Made by a program: the position numbers and the translations under genes | In this document: piece after piece, positions 22,825 through 35,800 of the stretch | How positions within the stretch are numbered: the stretch's first letter is position 1 | Layout: every line of letters begins with the position of its first letter | Notes under the pieces: model-generated | What the model saw: the letters and a program-made list of their open reading frames with translations, nothing else | Told to the model about the DNA's origin: nothing | Database searches by the model: none | Source of the DNA: Phoebastria nigripes | Taxonomy: Eukaryota; Chordata; Aves; Procellariiformes; Diomedeidae | DNA length: 64,000 bases | NCBI GenBank assembly: GCA_035582835.1 | Contig: JAYKAV010002969.1 | Span: forward strand, 62,001-126,000 | Reading direction: 5' to 3'

Positions 22825-25317
22825 GTCCAAAACTTGTGTATCATCTGTGCATCCTTCAAATACAAATAGTCATTCTTTGTAGCTTTCAAATGAGGGACTG
22901 AGGCATGAAGGTGAGATGAGGTTATTCGGTGCCCTTAAATGTAAGCCAATAGCCAAACTAGTCAGAAAAGCTTAATTTGGGGGTTTCATAACCATTTTAT
23001 TCCTCATTTGCCACTTCTCCCTGTCCACTACTTTATATGAGATTATTTTTCCCTTTAGGTTACACTGCAATAGCATTTTATAGCTGAAGCTGTGTACCAG
23101 ATTGTATGTGCTTTGCTATTCAAAGATTGGAGTGCAACTTACTGTTGCCATATGTTAAGTTTCACTGTCCAACTCTTGCTTACAAATGAGAACATATGGG
23201 AGATAGGTAATGGTGATTTTCAACTGTTAATTAGTCATGTTTAAACCGATGCCTCACTAACGATGTCTCCAGTCAGTTCTGTCTGTCTTTCTCATCTCCC
23301 CCTTGTGGTAAAATCACTGGTGTATGTTGACATGCAAAGCTTCTGAGGGGGGTAAAAAAAGGGTTTCCTTCTGCTGAAATGCTTCTGTAATTTGGAGAGT
23401 GGGGTGTGTCTTCCAAATAGCTGTCCGTGAGTCCTAAATGCAAAGTACAGAAAATCCATTTCATTGAGGTGGGGTATTCTGCTTACAGATGTTACATTTT
23501 GTTTGGTTTGTGTAAAATAAAGTTGATGTGATAAATACTGCATAATAAAATAGGAATTAGAAGTGTCTCTTAAATGCTGGCATCTGTGATGTGTATAGGT
23601 TTTACAGTGTTGGATAAAAGTTTTATCAGAAATGACTAAACTTAACCTTTGAACCTGTTCGCTGCAAACTCTTCTGATAAAACATGGGTCTGTTCCATAG
23701 TTACTCCATATCACAACTCTGGTTACTTAACTCTGTTACTATATATTGTTTATGACTCCCTTCCTTTACTGCTTATTAGGCAACTTCTCTATTAGAATGA
23801 CCTAAATCTTCTGTAAAGTGCTGTAAGATATAGTCAAATATATTAGTGCAGTAGTGATCCCTTGAGAGCAAAGGGAGATGTATTCACTCTTCTCCAGTGT
23901 TCACAATATACGACTCCTATCAAGAACCTTTGCGCGCACACCCTCGTGAATTTTAAGTCAACCAAGACAGTACAGAAAGTGCAGAAATGCTGCTAGTGCA
24001 CTGCTGGTGCTTCAACTTATGGCCATGTGCTCCTGTCTTAACTCCTTGCTGTTAGTATTGGAAACTCTGTGGCTGTGTTTTGCATTGGATCAGCTTTCTA
24101 ACACAGGTGGAAGTTTAGTTGCTTTGTTCTTTTGCAGTTGGTTGTCAGCTTAACTGGGGAGAGGGGCAGCATGAACTCCTCTTTTGGTGGCAGCATGGTC
24201 TTTATATTACCTTCTACCAAGTATGGAGTTGCATCTTCAGTGTCTTTAGTGCTTGTGTCTTATGTTGTATTCATAATATAAACACTGGTAAAATGAAACC
24301 CTAATCCAAATTGCACCTATTCTATTGCTTTCTTCTGTATGAAAGACGTTAATTCCTGTAATGTAGAGAGCAGTCTGAAACCCGGGTGAAGTCACGTGGG
24401 ACTAAGAGTTGGACTTCTAATTCAATTCTTTACTGTGAAACAAGCTCACCCAAAGCTTTTTTTAGGTGACATTAAGNTGCAGACCTTGTATAAAATGTTA
24501 ATGCAAGTAATCTTGCAGTGACAAAGGCACAGATAGCATTTGCTGGAAGCAAAACTCTGCAGAAGTAGTGAGGCAAGACAGTGAGCTATGTGAAGGGCAG
24601 GGTTTTCATTCTTGAACTACTTGATGCTTTGAGCTAGCTGTTCTTTCCAAAAAGAATTGTGAAAGTATTTGGTTAATGCTCTATTGTGTGTTTGGCGTAT
24701 CTGTTCTCTGTTTCAAGTTCAATATATGAATTGTCAAACCTAGAATTTGCTAATTTGGGGCTTGGAGNCAGTAAAGTGAAGGATCAGCTAATTACACTAT
24801 TTCAACATTTAAAAAAAAAAATTTCAAAGCCTTTAAAAGCCTTTCCTCTATTTAATTTTCATCAGCTGGCTCAGAATTAATATATTTAAATGGTAGTATT
24901 GTCAGGTAATGTAACACTTTTCACTGTGTGCTTACTGGAATGAGATTGAAAAAACTGTAAGAAAGGGGAGAATTACAAATTCTTGTTAAATTTAATTTTA
25001 GCCGAAAGAAGGTTTTTTTTTTAATCTGCACTTTGCTTACTTGAAAGTTAGCAAATAAAACTTCTGCAGCGCTAAATACAAAAGTAAGATCTGGGATACA
25101 CAAGTAGAGGTACTCTATTTTGTGGATTCCCACCCCCCAAGAGTAAAGCACTATCTGCACAAGCCATTGCATTCTGCACTGAGAGCACTTTGTAGTGGTG
25201 TTGAGTGCTCACAAAAAGAGCTAAAAGCTTTGCTATTTTTGAGGAGCTACTCTTAAAGCAGAATTTTCTTCTAGGAATGTTATTTGCTTAAGCAATGTAA
25301 GAGCAATATGTTTGATA

Positions 25318-25862
25318 TGTCCTGGTTTCAGCTGGGACAGAATGAATTTTCTTCCCAGTATCTGGCATAGTGCTGTGTTTTGGATTTAGTATGAGAATAA
25401 TGTTGATAACACACTGATGTTTTAGTTGTTGCTAAGTAGTGCCTACACGAGTCAAGGACTTTTGAGCTTCCCATGCTCTGCCAGGTGCACAAGAAGCTGG
25501 GAGGGAGCATAGCCAGGACAGCTGACCCAAACTGGCCAATGGGGTATTCCATACCATATGATGTCATGCTCAGTATATAAGCTGGGGGGAGTTGGCTGGG
25601 GGGCAGTGATTGCCGCTCTGCGGGCTGGCTGGGCATTGGTCGGTGGGTAGTGAGCAATTGCATCATGCATCACTTACTTTGTTCTTTTATTATTATTACT
25701 ACTACTGTTTTACTTTATTTCAATTATTAAACTGTTCTTATCTCAACCCACGAGTTTTCTTACTTTTACTCTCCCAATTCTCTCCCCTATCCCACCGGAG
25801 GGTGGGGGAGTGAGCGAGCAGCTGCGTGGTGTTTAGTTGCTGGCTAGGGTTAAACCATGACG
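25318..25862 (+). mobile_element. ERV solo LTR, copy A (+)
   Basis: A 545-bp LTR runs from TGTCCTGGTTTCAGC to GGTTAAACCATGACG; the terminal CA has become CG. It is flanked by a perfect 5-bp target duplication, TGATA (25313-25317 and 25863-25867). Inside are a TATA box (TATATAA, 25574-25580), then an ATTAAA polyadenylation signal (25726-25731), in the order expected for U3-R-U5 on the + strand. No gag, pol or env flanks it, so it is a solo LTR left by recombination. The 5-bp duplication suggests a class III (ERVL-type) element; the subfamily is not known to me. Copy B at 40523 is the same family. The LTR has the same transcriptional sense as ZFYVE28. Confidence 0.9.
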
Positions 25863-27204
25863 TGATATTACAGTATGTGTTTCCATATCTAGTGCCTGCA
25901 TTCCCCACTCCTCAGTCCATTAGATTCATGTGGAGCAATTAGGTATTTCATATCTTAGGTGCAGGAAAAAGGCAACGTTATGGAGAAGTCCTGCCTTCCT
26001 AGATGTTATTCCCACTCAGAACACCTTTTGTTGGTGGGGGGAGAAGAATTTTTTCAATACATATCACCTTTCTCTCTGGATAAAACAAGGTGTTAGGGGA
26101 AGTCTAATCTTAACCTGCCTTAAAATTTTTTTCCAAATTCTAATTACTTCTGAAAAATCAATGAATGATTTGCTGAGGAATGTGGGGATTGAATAGAAAT
26201 TGTCTATAAGCAGTGTTGGGGCACCCTCTGCAGCCTCATAATAATATTTAAATGAGCTTTGTATATTTCTGGTGATAGATTAGTGGTATGAATATCCAAA
26301 AAGGAAAATTAAGTATCCAGGTGCTTTATACTGCTCTACAGGCCCATCAAAGTACAATGGTAGATCCTTAGGGAAAATAATTAATTAGCATGTTGTAGAC
26401 CTTTTGTGTCTATTATCCTACTGTACCTCTCCTGAAAAGAAAACTCTCAGCAGTTGCTGTAGGTTCACTGTAGTTCAGGCTGAAAAGTAAAGAATAGCAT
26501 GTCCAATGGGAATTGTGTGAGAATTAGTTCTGTCTGATGGGCAAATTATAATGCTATTTAATAAACTGGTGAGACAAGCTTAAGAAGTATTCCCCTGTTG
26601 AACTGCCAGTTTACTGCCTTATGATCACAAGTTTCCAAGATTTGGTAACCTATGAATCATTTCAGAGCTCCACGTTCAGCAACAGACTAATCACTGGTGT
26701 CATGCTGGGACATTGGTTCAGGTCAGGTTGGGAAAGCGTGTGGTCAAGTGTATTTCCAATGCTATGGGCTTTTTGCAAACATCTGGGTTTCTTCTAATCT
26801 GCTGTTGAACAGCCTGACCCTCCTTAATTTAGGAGCCACACTAGGTTGCAGAATAATGTGTTATAAGGCATTCAAGACTGCACAACTGAGCCATCCATGA
26901 ATAAATTGTCATTTGTTTTCATAGGTGAATGCTGTTCTTAACATACAACAGAAATATAAATCTTTTTCTATAATGTCTTATTACATCAATGACACTGTGT
27001 ATATACCGGGATCATGTCAAGCCTTCTTTGTGTTTCTTCAATATCTTTAAATGATTCATTCAGAATATTGTAATGATCACTAATGACAACTAATGAAACA
27101 CATGGGGACTTTCTCTGCTGTGTCTGTGTAGAATTGCCTGGCTTTGGGTGATACTATTATATCATAGCTTTCTGTACATCATAGATGGATTTGCAGCTGT
27201 ACAA
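25863..27204. other. Intronic DNA, no gene seen
   Basis: AT-rich unique sequence between the LTR and the CR1 copy. Open frames (up to 88 codons at 25930-26196) have no recognised similarity. Confidence 0.6.
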
Positions 27205-27815
27205 AAAATCATGGAACTGTAGAAAGGATGAGGTTGGAAGGGACCTGTGGAGACTGTCTAGTCCATCCTGGTTTCTCAGGACCACGTCTAGTCAGGTTTT
27301 GAATGCCTCCAAGGATGGAGACTCTACAACCTCTCTAGGCAACCTGTGCCAGTGCTCAGTCACCATTACAGCGAAAAAGTGTTTCCTGATGTTCAGGTGA
27401 ATTTCCTGTATTTCAGTTTGAATCCACTACCTCTTTTGCTCTCACCTGATATCACTAAGACAAGTCTGTCTCAGTTGTCTTTCCAGCCTCCCATCAGATA
27501 TTTATACACATTGATAAGATCCACTCTGAGCCTTCTCTTCTCCAGGCTGAACAGTCCCAGCTCTGTCTGTCCTAGTATGACAAATGTTCACGGCGTGAAT
27601 CTTTGTGGCCCTCTGCTGGAGTCTTTCAAGTATGTCCATGCCTGTCTTGTACTGGGAAGTCCAGAATTGGACCCAGCACTCCAGATGTCTCACCAGTGCT
27701 GACTAGAAAGGAAGGATCACCTCCCTCGACCCACTGGCAACTCTCTACCTAATGCAGCCCAGGATGCTGTTGGCCTTATTTGTTACAAGGGCTCATTGCT
27801 GGCCTATTCTCAAAT
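27205..27815 (-). mobile_element. CR1 LINE fragment, older copy
   Basis: The element lies on the - strand with its 3' tail at the left. The tail (AATCATGGAACTGTAGAA) is a decayed form of the CR1 terminal repeat, followed by the typical 'gaggttggaagggacc' segment. The - strand at 27502-27693 still encodes recognisable C-terminal pol sequence ([13 protein letters not shown]). It is 5'-truncated; similarity fades after about 27.8 kb. No reverse transcriptase core remains, so it is inactive. It differs more from the CR1 consensus than the copy at 31.7 kb, so it is probably older. Confidence 0.85.
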
Positions 27816-28060
27816 TTGGCAAAAATGGTTTTCACCATCTCTTTGGACAATCTATTGCTCTTCCTTCATAATTAGTTCCCTTCCAACTCTCAATGCCAAT
27901 CAGTTTTTTCCTGCAAACTAATATAGTTTCTTCCTGTCTTAATCCCAGAGAGACATGGAAAAGAAATCTTATTTCCTAACTTTTTCCATACTGGAATGGT
28001 GTTGTGTTTGTTTTTGTGTGCTTTTGGGTTTTTTCCCACCTCCCTGCCCTAAATAAGTGT

Positions 28061-28095
28061 TCTCTCTCTCTCTCTCTCTCAAAAAAAAAAAAAAA
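28061..28095 (+). repeat. (TC)10 followed by A15
   Basis: Ten TC units run directly into fifteen A residues. No retroposed body was recognised next to the A-run, so it is listed as a simple repeat only. Confidence 0.9.
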
Positions 28096-28660
28096 TTATA
28101 GGCTGTGGTTTTTTGAAACCTCCTATTCTTGTTTGTTTTCTACTCCTTCTCTATTTTGAGATGTCGATCTTCTATAAAGCTTGATAGGCAGGGCTTCAAC
28201 TAAGACAGCAAGAGTGTGGTACGGACTAGAATGTACATCTGTGGTAGTTTACATGTGATCTTGTTTTTATTGGTGTTATGACATTGACTTACATTTGGTT
28301 GATGATATGTTGTAATTAGCTGATCCTTCTTTGTGTTTCTTATTCATTAGAACCTGTTCTTCATGAGTACTTTCCACTTTGCAATTTTGTAGAGTATCAT
28401 GTTACTGGTTTTTGGATCGTGTCTGTTAAGACAGTGAACTCGATGTGATGATGCAGTTGACCTAATCTTACAGCATGCTGTGACCCTTTCTCACCCTCTG
28501 CCCACTGCTTCCCCAGCTTTGACTTTGGCATTTGTTGGAGCCCTTGCTGAGCTGACTCAGACTAGAAGAAAACAGTTTGGGGATGTGTAAGGAGACCTGA
28601 ACTGACCTCTTTTCCACACTCCTTCCTGCCCCTTGGAAAGCTTCTTGTTGTTTTTTTGTG

Positions 28661-28683
28661 TTTTTTTTTTTTTTTTTTTTTTT
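28661..28683 (+). repeat. Poly-T run (23)
   Basis: Twenty-three T residues, preceded by T-rich sequence and followed by CCCCTCTAG. On the + strand this resembles a strong polypyrimidine tract with an AG (28692-28693). The downstream sequence does not encode a recognised ZFYVE28 exon. Confidence 0.85.
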
Positions 28684-31259
28684 CCCCTCTAGATTTGCTG
28701 ATTAAATCAGTTTGACAATGAAAGGCCAGATGAGCTCTAGTCTTGTGGGAGAACTGAATAGTAGCCAGCCAGGTATGCAGAAATGGGGGGGGGAAGATTC
28801 AGAGAAATGGGATTACTCTTTTGGCAATAGCAAGTCATTAAAGTTCATCAGTGAAATTGAGACAGTTTATTCAAATGTAAATTCTTTTCTTTTTTTCCAA
28901 AGCATTTTTCATGCCTTAATGCAATTCACGTTTAAGTGGACTATATCTATACTTCATTTTTTTTTTTTTAAAGCTGTATAGAACCGGGCCCATGGCAGCA
29001 CTTGAAACATGCTCAGCTTTTAACAGCAAATAGTGTATACTTTAAAGTTGCACAAGAAGTTAAACAGTCTTATCTCAGGGCAACTTGATCTAGATTGTAT
29101 TCCTTTAGTTTGTTAATAAGAAAATCACATGGGTCAGCATGAAGAGTTTTAGTGAGGTAAAGAGGTGGTTCTTCTGTCTTCAATAGACCAGTCTTGTGAT
29201 AGAAGAAGGGAGTTGATCTGACTTCTGTCCTTAATGGAAGAAAATGATGTCAGTAGTTTACTTACAAATTTATGCTTTATATGTGTCTCCCCCCATATCT
29301 TTCTAAGCTTCTCTGAATCCTTCTCACTGCTTCATCTCAGTAAAACAGGTTTTTTTGACTTTTGTTCTTGGTCCTCCTAGTGTTCTCTACTCTTCCATGA
29401 GGTGGTCTTTGGCTCGTTCCTTAAGTATTCTAAGGGAAATTTTATTTGGTACTGATAAGAATAATATTTAGTTTTTAACATTTTATTTGATAGATATGTG
29501 TTTATTTCTGTACCAGAAATGCACCTTTTCCAGGACTAAGTTTCTCGTTAGAGGTAGCTTGTTAGTGCTCTTCCATTGTAATACTGGAGAAATGAACGTT
29601 TCCAAGCCTATGGATTCATGAACTTCTTACAAAGCACAGTTAAAACCTTTGCATTCTTCCATATTGAATGAGGTTGCCTCAGGCCAAAAGCAGAAGATGA
29701 AGGAAGATCTGAGAGGTACCCTAAATACACATGAAGTAACCAAAGCTATTGAATGAGGCGGTAGAATTCATATATTTTCTTTTTCTCTTCAAAGATGTCA
29801 GAAAATAAAAAGTTCAGTTGTTTTTTTCAGATCCTTAACTGAGGAGGGACAGGTTTTGACAGATAACTTTTCATACTCAGTGACTGATACTTGATTATTG
29901 GAACATACACCTTGCAAAAGCGTTGATTCTGTTTCATTCTAAGTCTTCTTGCCAGGCTTATGTGTGGGTATTTGATTTTTTTTTTTTTTTTTAATGATGA
30001 TGAACATGAGGAATCATCAGTTTTGGTGGGGAAAATTCTTCTGGGAAAATAGCTTTTTTTACTCAAAGCTTTGACTCTGGATATTTTGAATATAGTTGCA
30101 TTTGCTGATTTAGTTTGTGGTCTGCTTTAAATATCTATTTGCAGCATCCTGAAGGGTTTTCTTTTCATGAGATGTTGCATAGGCTTTAGGCTATTTTTAG
30201 AAAAGTTTCTAAAGAGAAAGTTTTCCCTGAAGAGAAAGTTATGGCTTGCTTTCTCTAATAAAAGTAGCCGAAGTCCTGAGTGGAGCTATTGATTCTTATG
30301 CATTATTGCAGTAGAGGTTTCCAGAAGGTACCCATAAGTTGATGAAGAAAGAATATAAGAATTCAGTCTTTTTGGTAGGTAGTTCCTTCAGAGATGTTTG
30401 CATGCGAGGAGAGCCTGGGGCAGGGTTGCTGCTGCCTCTGTCAGTCTTGTGTTTAATGTCTGTGTGCTGCTGCCATAGAGCACACCTTGAACAGCCTTAT
30501 TTTCTAAAACTATAAAGCTTTAGAACAAAACTATATTGACTTTTTCTGTCTTTTCCATTTGCAAACAGTCTGAGACTATATGCAATTACGTAGGCTTTAC
30601 AAGAGTTCAGGGAGGGAGGAATATTGCCCCCTTTGCATAAGGGAAGAGGTATTGCAAAGCTATTTAAAGGCTAACTTTAGCCTAGTGAAGCTAGTCTGCT
30701 TCCCACATCAAGGAAGTGAAAGACGCTTCTGTGGGAGACAGTCTGTAGCATCTGTAGTTAGTTTTAGTGTGACTTGCCACCTAGAAGAGCTCTTCTCTCC
30801 TGTTCTCTCTGACTCCTAAGCAGGGCAAGTCACATTCCTGCAAGTCTAGCTTCTGTGAATACTCCTCTTGGAATTCTTGAAGTGAGCTGAGGAATCTGCT
30901 CTCTGCATTTGAAGTAGTATTATTTTCTCTGTAAGAGGTACTTCTGGGTTTTGCACATAAAATAATTATTTTATTTAAAATTTTAGAGACGTTGGAGGAT
31001 GGAAATGAATCGCAGCAATCGGTTAAGAGTTTGTGTATGCTATATAGAATTCCTCCAGTTTCTGACCTTTCCTAAAGTCATGTTCTTCTGTAAGAAAAAA
31101 TTCAAATAAGCTTGAAGGACACTAGAGGACACTCACAATACTGATCATGTTATTTTATTCTTTTTTTCTCTTCTAACTTCATCCTTTTATCTCATGAGAA
31201 CAGCATCAGCTACCCTGAATCTTTGTTTTAAAGGTATTATGGCTTCCAAGAATAAAAAG

Positions 31260-31287
31260 AAAAGATTTGTTAGAAAAGATTTGTTAG
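31260..31287 (+). repeat. 14-bp tandem duplication
   Basis: AAAAGATTTGTTAG is repeated twice without change, a recent slippage-type duplication. Confidence 0.85.
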
Positions 31288-31696
31288 AAGAGCTTTTTTA
31301 GTAAGATTTGCCACAACTTGGTTTATGTTTGAGTGCTTTCATACAGCTTTTGTAAATGGAATTTTTGTTGGTGCCAGAATGCTGCTAATGGTAGCAACTG
31401 CCTCAAGGTGAAGTCCAATTACTGTCTCAGAAAATTCACACTTTTTATGGCTTGTTTTTTGTTTGAGGACTGGAAAATATTGCATCTGTTTTAAGGTAAC
31501 TTGTTGCTTTAGTTGGATGGTTAGAAGAAAATATCTTTCCAGGATTGGAATATTGTATTTTAAACACAACACTTACAATATATTTTGGCATTTAATTTTG
31601 CAGGTATTAGTAGGTGTAACTTTTTCATGTCTGCAGAGGAAGTTTGAGAAAGGATCATTATCTTTGTTTTCTGTCTCTATGCATTCTCACCAGAAC

Positions 31697-32845
31697 TATA
31701 GAATCGCAGAATGGTTGAGGTTGGAAGGGACCTCTGGAGGTCATCTGGTCCAGTCCCCCTGCTCAAGCAGAGCCATCTAGAGCCAGTTGCCCAGGACCAT
31801 GTCCAGATGGCTTTCGAGTATCTCCAAGGATGGAGATGCCACAACCTCTCTGGGCAACCTGTGCCAGTGCTTGGTCACACTCACAGTAAAAAAAAAGTGC
31901 TTCCTGATGTTCAGAGGGAATCTCCTGTGTTTCAGTTTGTGCCCATTGCCCAGTGACAGGACCAGAGGCACGACTGGAAAAAGCCTGGCTTCATCCTTTT
32001 TGCACTCTCCCTTCAGGTATTCATGTACCTCAGTAAGTCCAGGCTGAACAGTCCCAGCACTCTCAGCCTTCTCTCATAGGAGAGGTGCTCCAGTTCCTTC
32101 ATCGTCTTTGTGGCCCTTTGCTGGACTCTCTCCATTCTGTCCATGTGTCTCTTGTACTGGGGAGCCTGGAACTGGGTGCAGTGCTGCGGGTGTGGCCTCA
32201 CCAGTGCTGAGTAGAGGGGAGGTATGACTGCCCTTGACAGTCTGGCAATGCTTTGTCTAATGCAGGCCAGGCTACCATTTGCCTTCTTTGCTGCAAGGGC
32301 ACATTGCTGGTTTATGTTAAACTTGTTGTCCACCAGGACCCCCAGGTTCTTTTCTGTGGATGGCAGCATGACCCCCTGGTGTATCAGCCAGTCCTTGCAG
32401 TTTTGTGTCATTAGCAAACTCGCTGAGGGTACACTCTGCCCCAGATCATTAATGAAGATGTTAAACAGGACTGGACCCAGTATTGACTCCTGGGGTACAC
32501 CACTAGTTACTGGCCTCCAACTAGACTGCACCACTTACCATCACTCTCTGGGCCTGGCTGCTCAGCCAGTTTTCAGTCCGCCTCACTCTCTGCTCATCCA
32601 GGCCATACATCGACAGCTTGTGTATGAGGATCTTATGGGAGACAGTGTCAAAGGCCTTACTGAAGTCCAGGTAGACAACATCCACTGCTCTCCCCTTGTC
32701 GATCAGGCCAGTCACTTCATTGTAGGAGTTTATCAAGTTGATCAAGCATGACTTTCCCTTGGTGAATCCGTGCTGACTACTGGTGATTTTCTTGGTGTTC
32801 GTATGCCTGGAAATGGTTTCCAGGGGTAGCTGTTCCATTATTAAA
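31697..32845 (-). mobile_element. CR1 LINE, 5'-truncated, dead pol fragment
   Basis: The 3' end is at the left (ATAGAATCGCAGAATGG, then the 'gaggttggaagggacctctgg' segment) and the body reads on the - strand. It keeps part of reverse transcriptase: motif A (YLDFSKAFDTVSH, about 32.64-32.69 kb), motif B (GVPQESILGPVLFNIF, about 32.46-32.50 kb) and the C-terminal part (LGVLVD, then SALVRP). Breaks seen: a frameshift near 32.52 kb between motifs A and B; a change of G to E in motif B; a further shift before motif C, which reads FANDTK in place of FADDTK; and loss of several tens of codons between motif C and LGVLVD near 32.34 kb. The endonuclease domain is missing through 5' truncation. It is therefore immobile. 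Orientation is antisense to ZFYVE28. Confidence 0.95.
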
Positions 32846-35800
32846 TTAAAAAGGTTTGACAGATTCTTCTTAATGCCAGCAACTAGCCAAATTAACTTAT
32901 TTGAGAAAGATAGTTAGGGTTGTCAGGCCCTGTTCAGCATGCTCTTGATTGTCATCTCTCAGAGCTCTCAGCAGAGGAAAGGGATCATTGTAGTATGGCT
33001 TCCATTATAGCGTGAATGTTGAATTGATGTGCGTTACAGTAGTTACCAGGATTTTGTTGGGGTTCTCTTGGGGTTTCTAGTCCTCAATATCTTCATTTTC
33101 ATTGCCTGTGCCAGTTTGACTAAAGCTAGCAAGGGTCTACCAATCTATTGCACTTACCTTTTTGATCCTTGTCTGTGTAGATGAATGTCACATAAAAGGC
33201 ACTTTTAGACATGGCTAGCTCAAGACTCCTGCACAGTTTAGACCTCTTCCTAAAAACAAAGTGACCTGAAGTTGTCTTGATTTCAGTATTTTACAGTACT
33301 TTGCATTCATGTATTTAACTTGTAAACCTTGAGGGTAAAGTAACCACCCTGGGGAGTAATTCAGATTATGCAAAGTGGCTGGACTAGCCCCTGTTGTATC
33401 CCCACTGTCTCACTCTTCTGAATGTCAGCAATGTTTGAGTTTTAACTGATATTTCTAGCAGCTTTTTCTAAAGAATTGGTGAACTTGAGCAAAAAGTCTT
33501 ATGAGAATGGGACACAACTTGAGTTACATCTTGAATTAACAATATGGTAAGGCAGAGCCCTCAATTGTCATATGAAAAATGCAGAAGTTTGCCTCTTAGA
33601 TGTGAATTTATCTGGTTATAGAGTACTAATCCCAAATTTGAATACCTGTGGGTACCGTACAGGTAGCAAAGACTGCAGGGAATTAGATACAGATTTTTTT
33701 CACTGTACAGATAGTCTGTATACTGCATTGGTTACACAGTGCACAAAAGAATTGGGTAAATTAAGGTTTGTAAATGTCTAAACTTACAATGAAACTGGTT
33801 TCTACTAATCTCTCCTGGAATTCTTCTTTCTCTCTGAAATGTTTAGCTGAGCAGCAGATGGAGATAAAGAGTACTCATAAAGATAAATTGTCTTTTTTCT
33901 ATTTTTTTTTTCTGTCTGTTTTAAATAAGCAGTGCACACTTTTATAGCTGGCTTGGATCAAAGACCTGATACATGTGCAGTGTTAAAGGCTAGCTGTTGA
34001 CAAGGTTGGTCTACGTAGAATGTATTTTTGTGTGTTACTTTCTCATCCTACGTGATGTTTTTTATAGTGAAATTAAAGAAACCAAAACATCAGTGCTCCA
34101 CTGCCACAAATTGTTCAGTTGGAATCTCCCTCATTGTTTTCCTTTGGAGAAATAAATTTGAAGTTTGTTGATAGCGCCTGGTCTTCCAACCAAGCTCTAC
34201 AAAGCTTCATTATAGGCCTGACTGGGCCCCCAAACCCAAAAAACTGCCACCACTACAGATAGAGATGCAAGATCACAAATGCCTAAAATTACACCTTATT
34301 TTCTGATGTTTGAGGGACCACGGTATGCCTGGAGTTTCCAAGCACATGGACACTGTGTAACTTGTAGCAAATGTGATGATAGGCGATGGATGCATCCATC
34401 TTGCCATGTAGTAGAAGTGACTTGGTCACGGTGAGGTGTATCATGTGAAGTACATGTAATAAGCAAAAGCTGCTAATACTTGGTTCTGTCCACTGAAGGC
34501 CAATGTTTTTTTTTTTTCTGCAAAAACACTTCGTCTTGTGTTTAGACAGTTAGNATCTACTGTTGTAATACGCACTGTTTTGTGCTAATTCCTGAATGGG
34601 TTTTTGTTGCTGTTGGCACCTACAGGTGGGCAATTGATCTGAAAACTAGCTGGAAATGCTGCAAGAGGGTATGGCATCAACAGCTTTTCTGTATGAAAAT
34701 ATGTATAATATGCAACTATTAGAGTTGCCACATAAGTTTAAAGTAATGGGTTTAGAGGTTGAAAGGATTTGTAGCTTCTTTCTAAAGGTAGAGTGCATTC
34801 TTCAACATTAGTCTTTTATGCTCTTTTGTTTTCTCTAGCAAAGAGCTAAAGCTAGTGCTGTGGCAGGGTTTAAAACACTACTGAATTTGTACATGGGACT
34901 AGAAACCAGAAATTCTTGAACACTGGTGTTGGGTCTTACAACAGATTTCACTACCTGTAGGTGAGTCACACAAAATCACTGACTCATGTATAGGGATGAT
35001 AATCAAGCACTTTTGGGAAGATAGTTTACTAAAAACCCAAACTAGATGAGTTGTTTGGACTTTTTTCCTTGACATGTTCTAAAAGTCTCTGTTGAGCAAT
35101 GTAACCCCAGAAGTGAGATCTGCCTTTCCAAAATACGTACTAGTGAATAGGGGGGAATCCTACCTCTGAGTAAAACTGATATGAAAAATTTTCATAGAAT
35201 AGGTTTCAATAGGAAAAAAATAAATATCAGGTTTGTTGAGATATGTGGTCACAATTTTTTTTTTCTTTATGCTTTCTGACTTTGTTCTTTTTGGTATTCT
35301 CTGTCCTTGCTTAATTAGTAATTAAAGCTTCTGTGGATGGTTGGTGTTGCACAAAAAAAAATCTTGATATTATTAAATTAGAACCACTGAAAACTTTCAC
35401 AGCATTATCAAAGCTATTATTCTTCGAATCGGTTGAATTTCAGCTTAGGCATTTGTTTTGGGGGGGTCAGACCCACATGCAAGCTATTCAAAGGCATGTC
35501 TATTTTACTTCTGAGAGCAAAGAAAATTATTAAATATTCTCTTTCATTGTTCCATTTTCCTCTGGATTTAAGGTAAGATTATCTTTCTGTGCTTCGTGGA
35601 GCACATTCAGATGAAGATAATTAGTTGCAATTTAGTAATGGGCTATATTTTTGGCACAGTATACAGGAGCTGTGTATGCCACATGAAACAGCTTGTGGGA
35701 ATTTGTGTTTCAAAGCACCTAATGGAGCTCCTGTTTGAGCCTGTGCGTAGCAGAACTGCTTCATGTGTGATTGACCAACTTCTAGAATAGTTTCAGATGT

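Larger units (their letters stand above)
18166..25317. other. Intronic DNA, no gene seen
   Basis: Unique AT-rich sequence with short T-runs (such as 21446-21461) and dinucleotide repeats near 22.3 and 22.8 kb. Single Ns lie at 24477 and 24768. The longest open frame (140 codons, - strand, 23292-23714) has no domain I recognise and no splice or codon evidence for a gene. Confidence 0.6.
27816..31696. other. Intronic DNA, no gene seen
   Basis: Unique sequence with a (TC)n-A15 run at 28061, a T23 run at 28661, a T-run near 29978, and a 14-bp tandem duplication at 31260-31287. Open frames are short (89 codons at most) and unrecognised. Confidence 0.6.

Noticed and set aside
28661..28720. Strong polypyrimidine tract and AG as a possible exon acceptor
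   Set aside because: Downstream sequence does not encode known ZFYVE28 residues and has no conserved-looking donor. It is probably a simple T-run.
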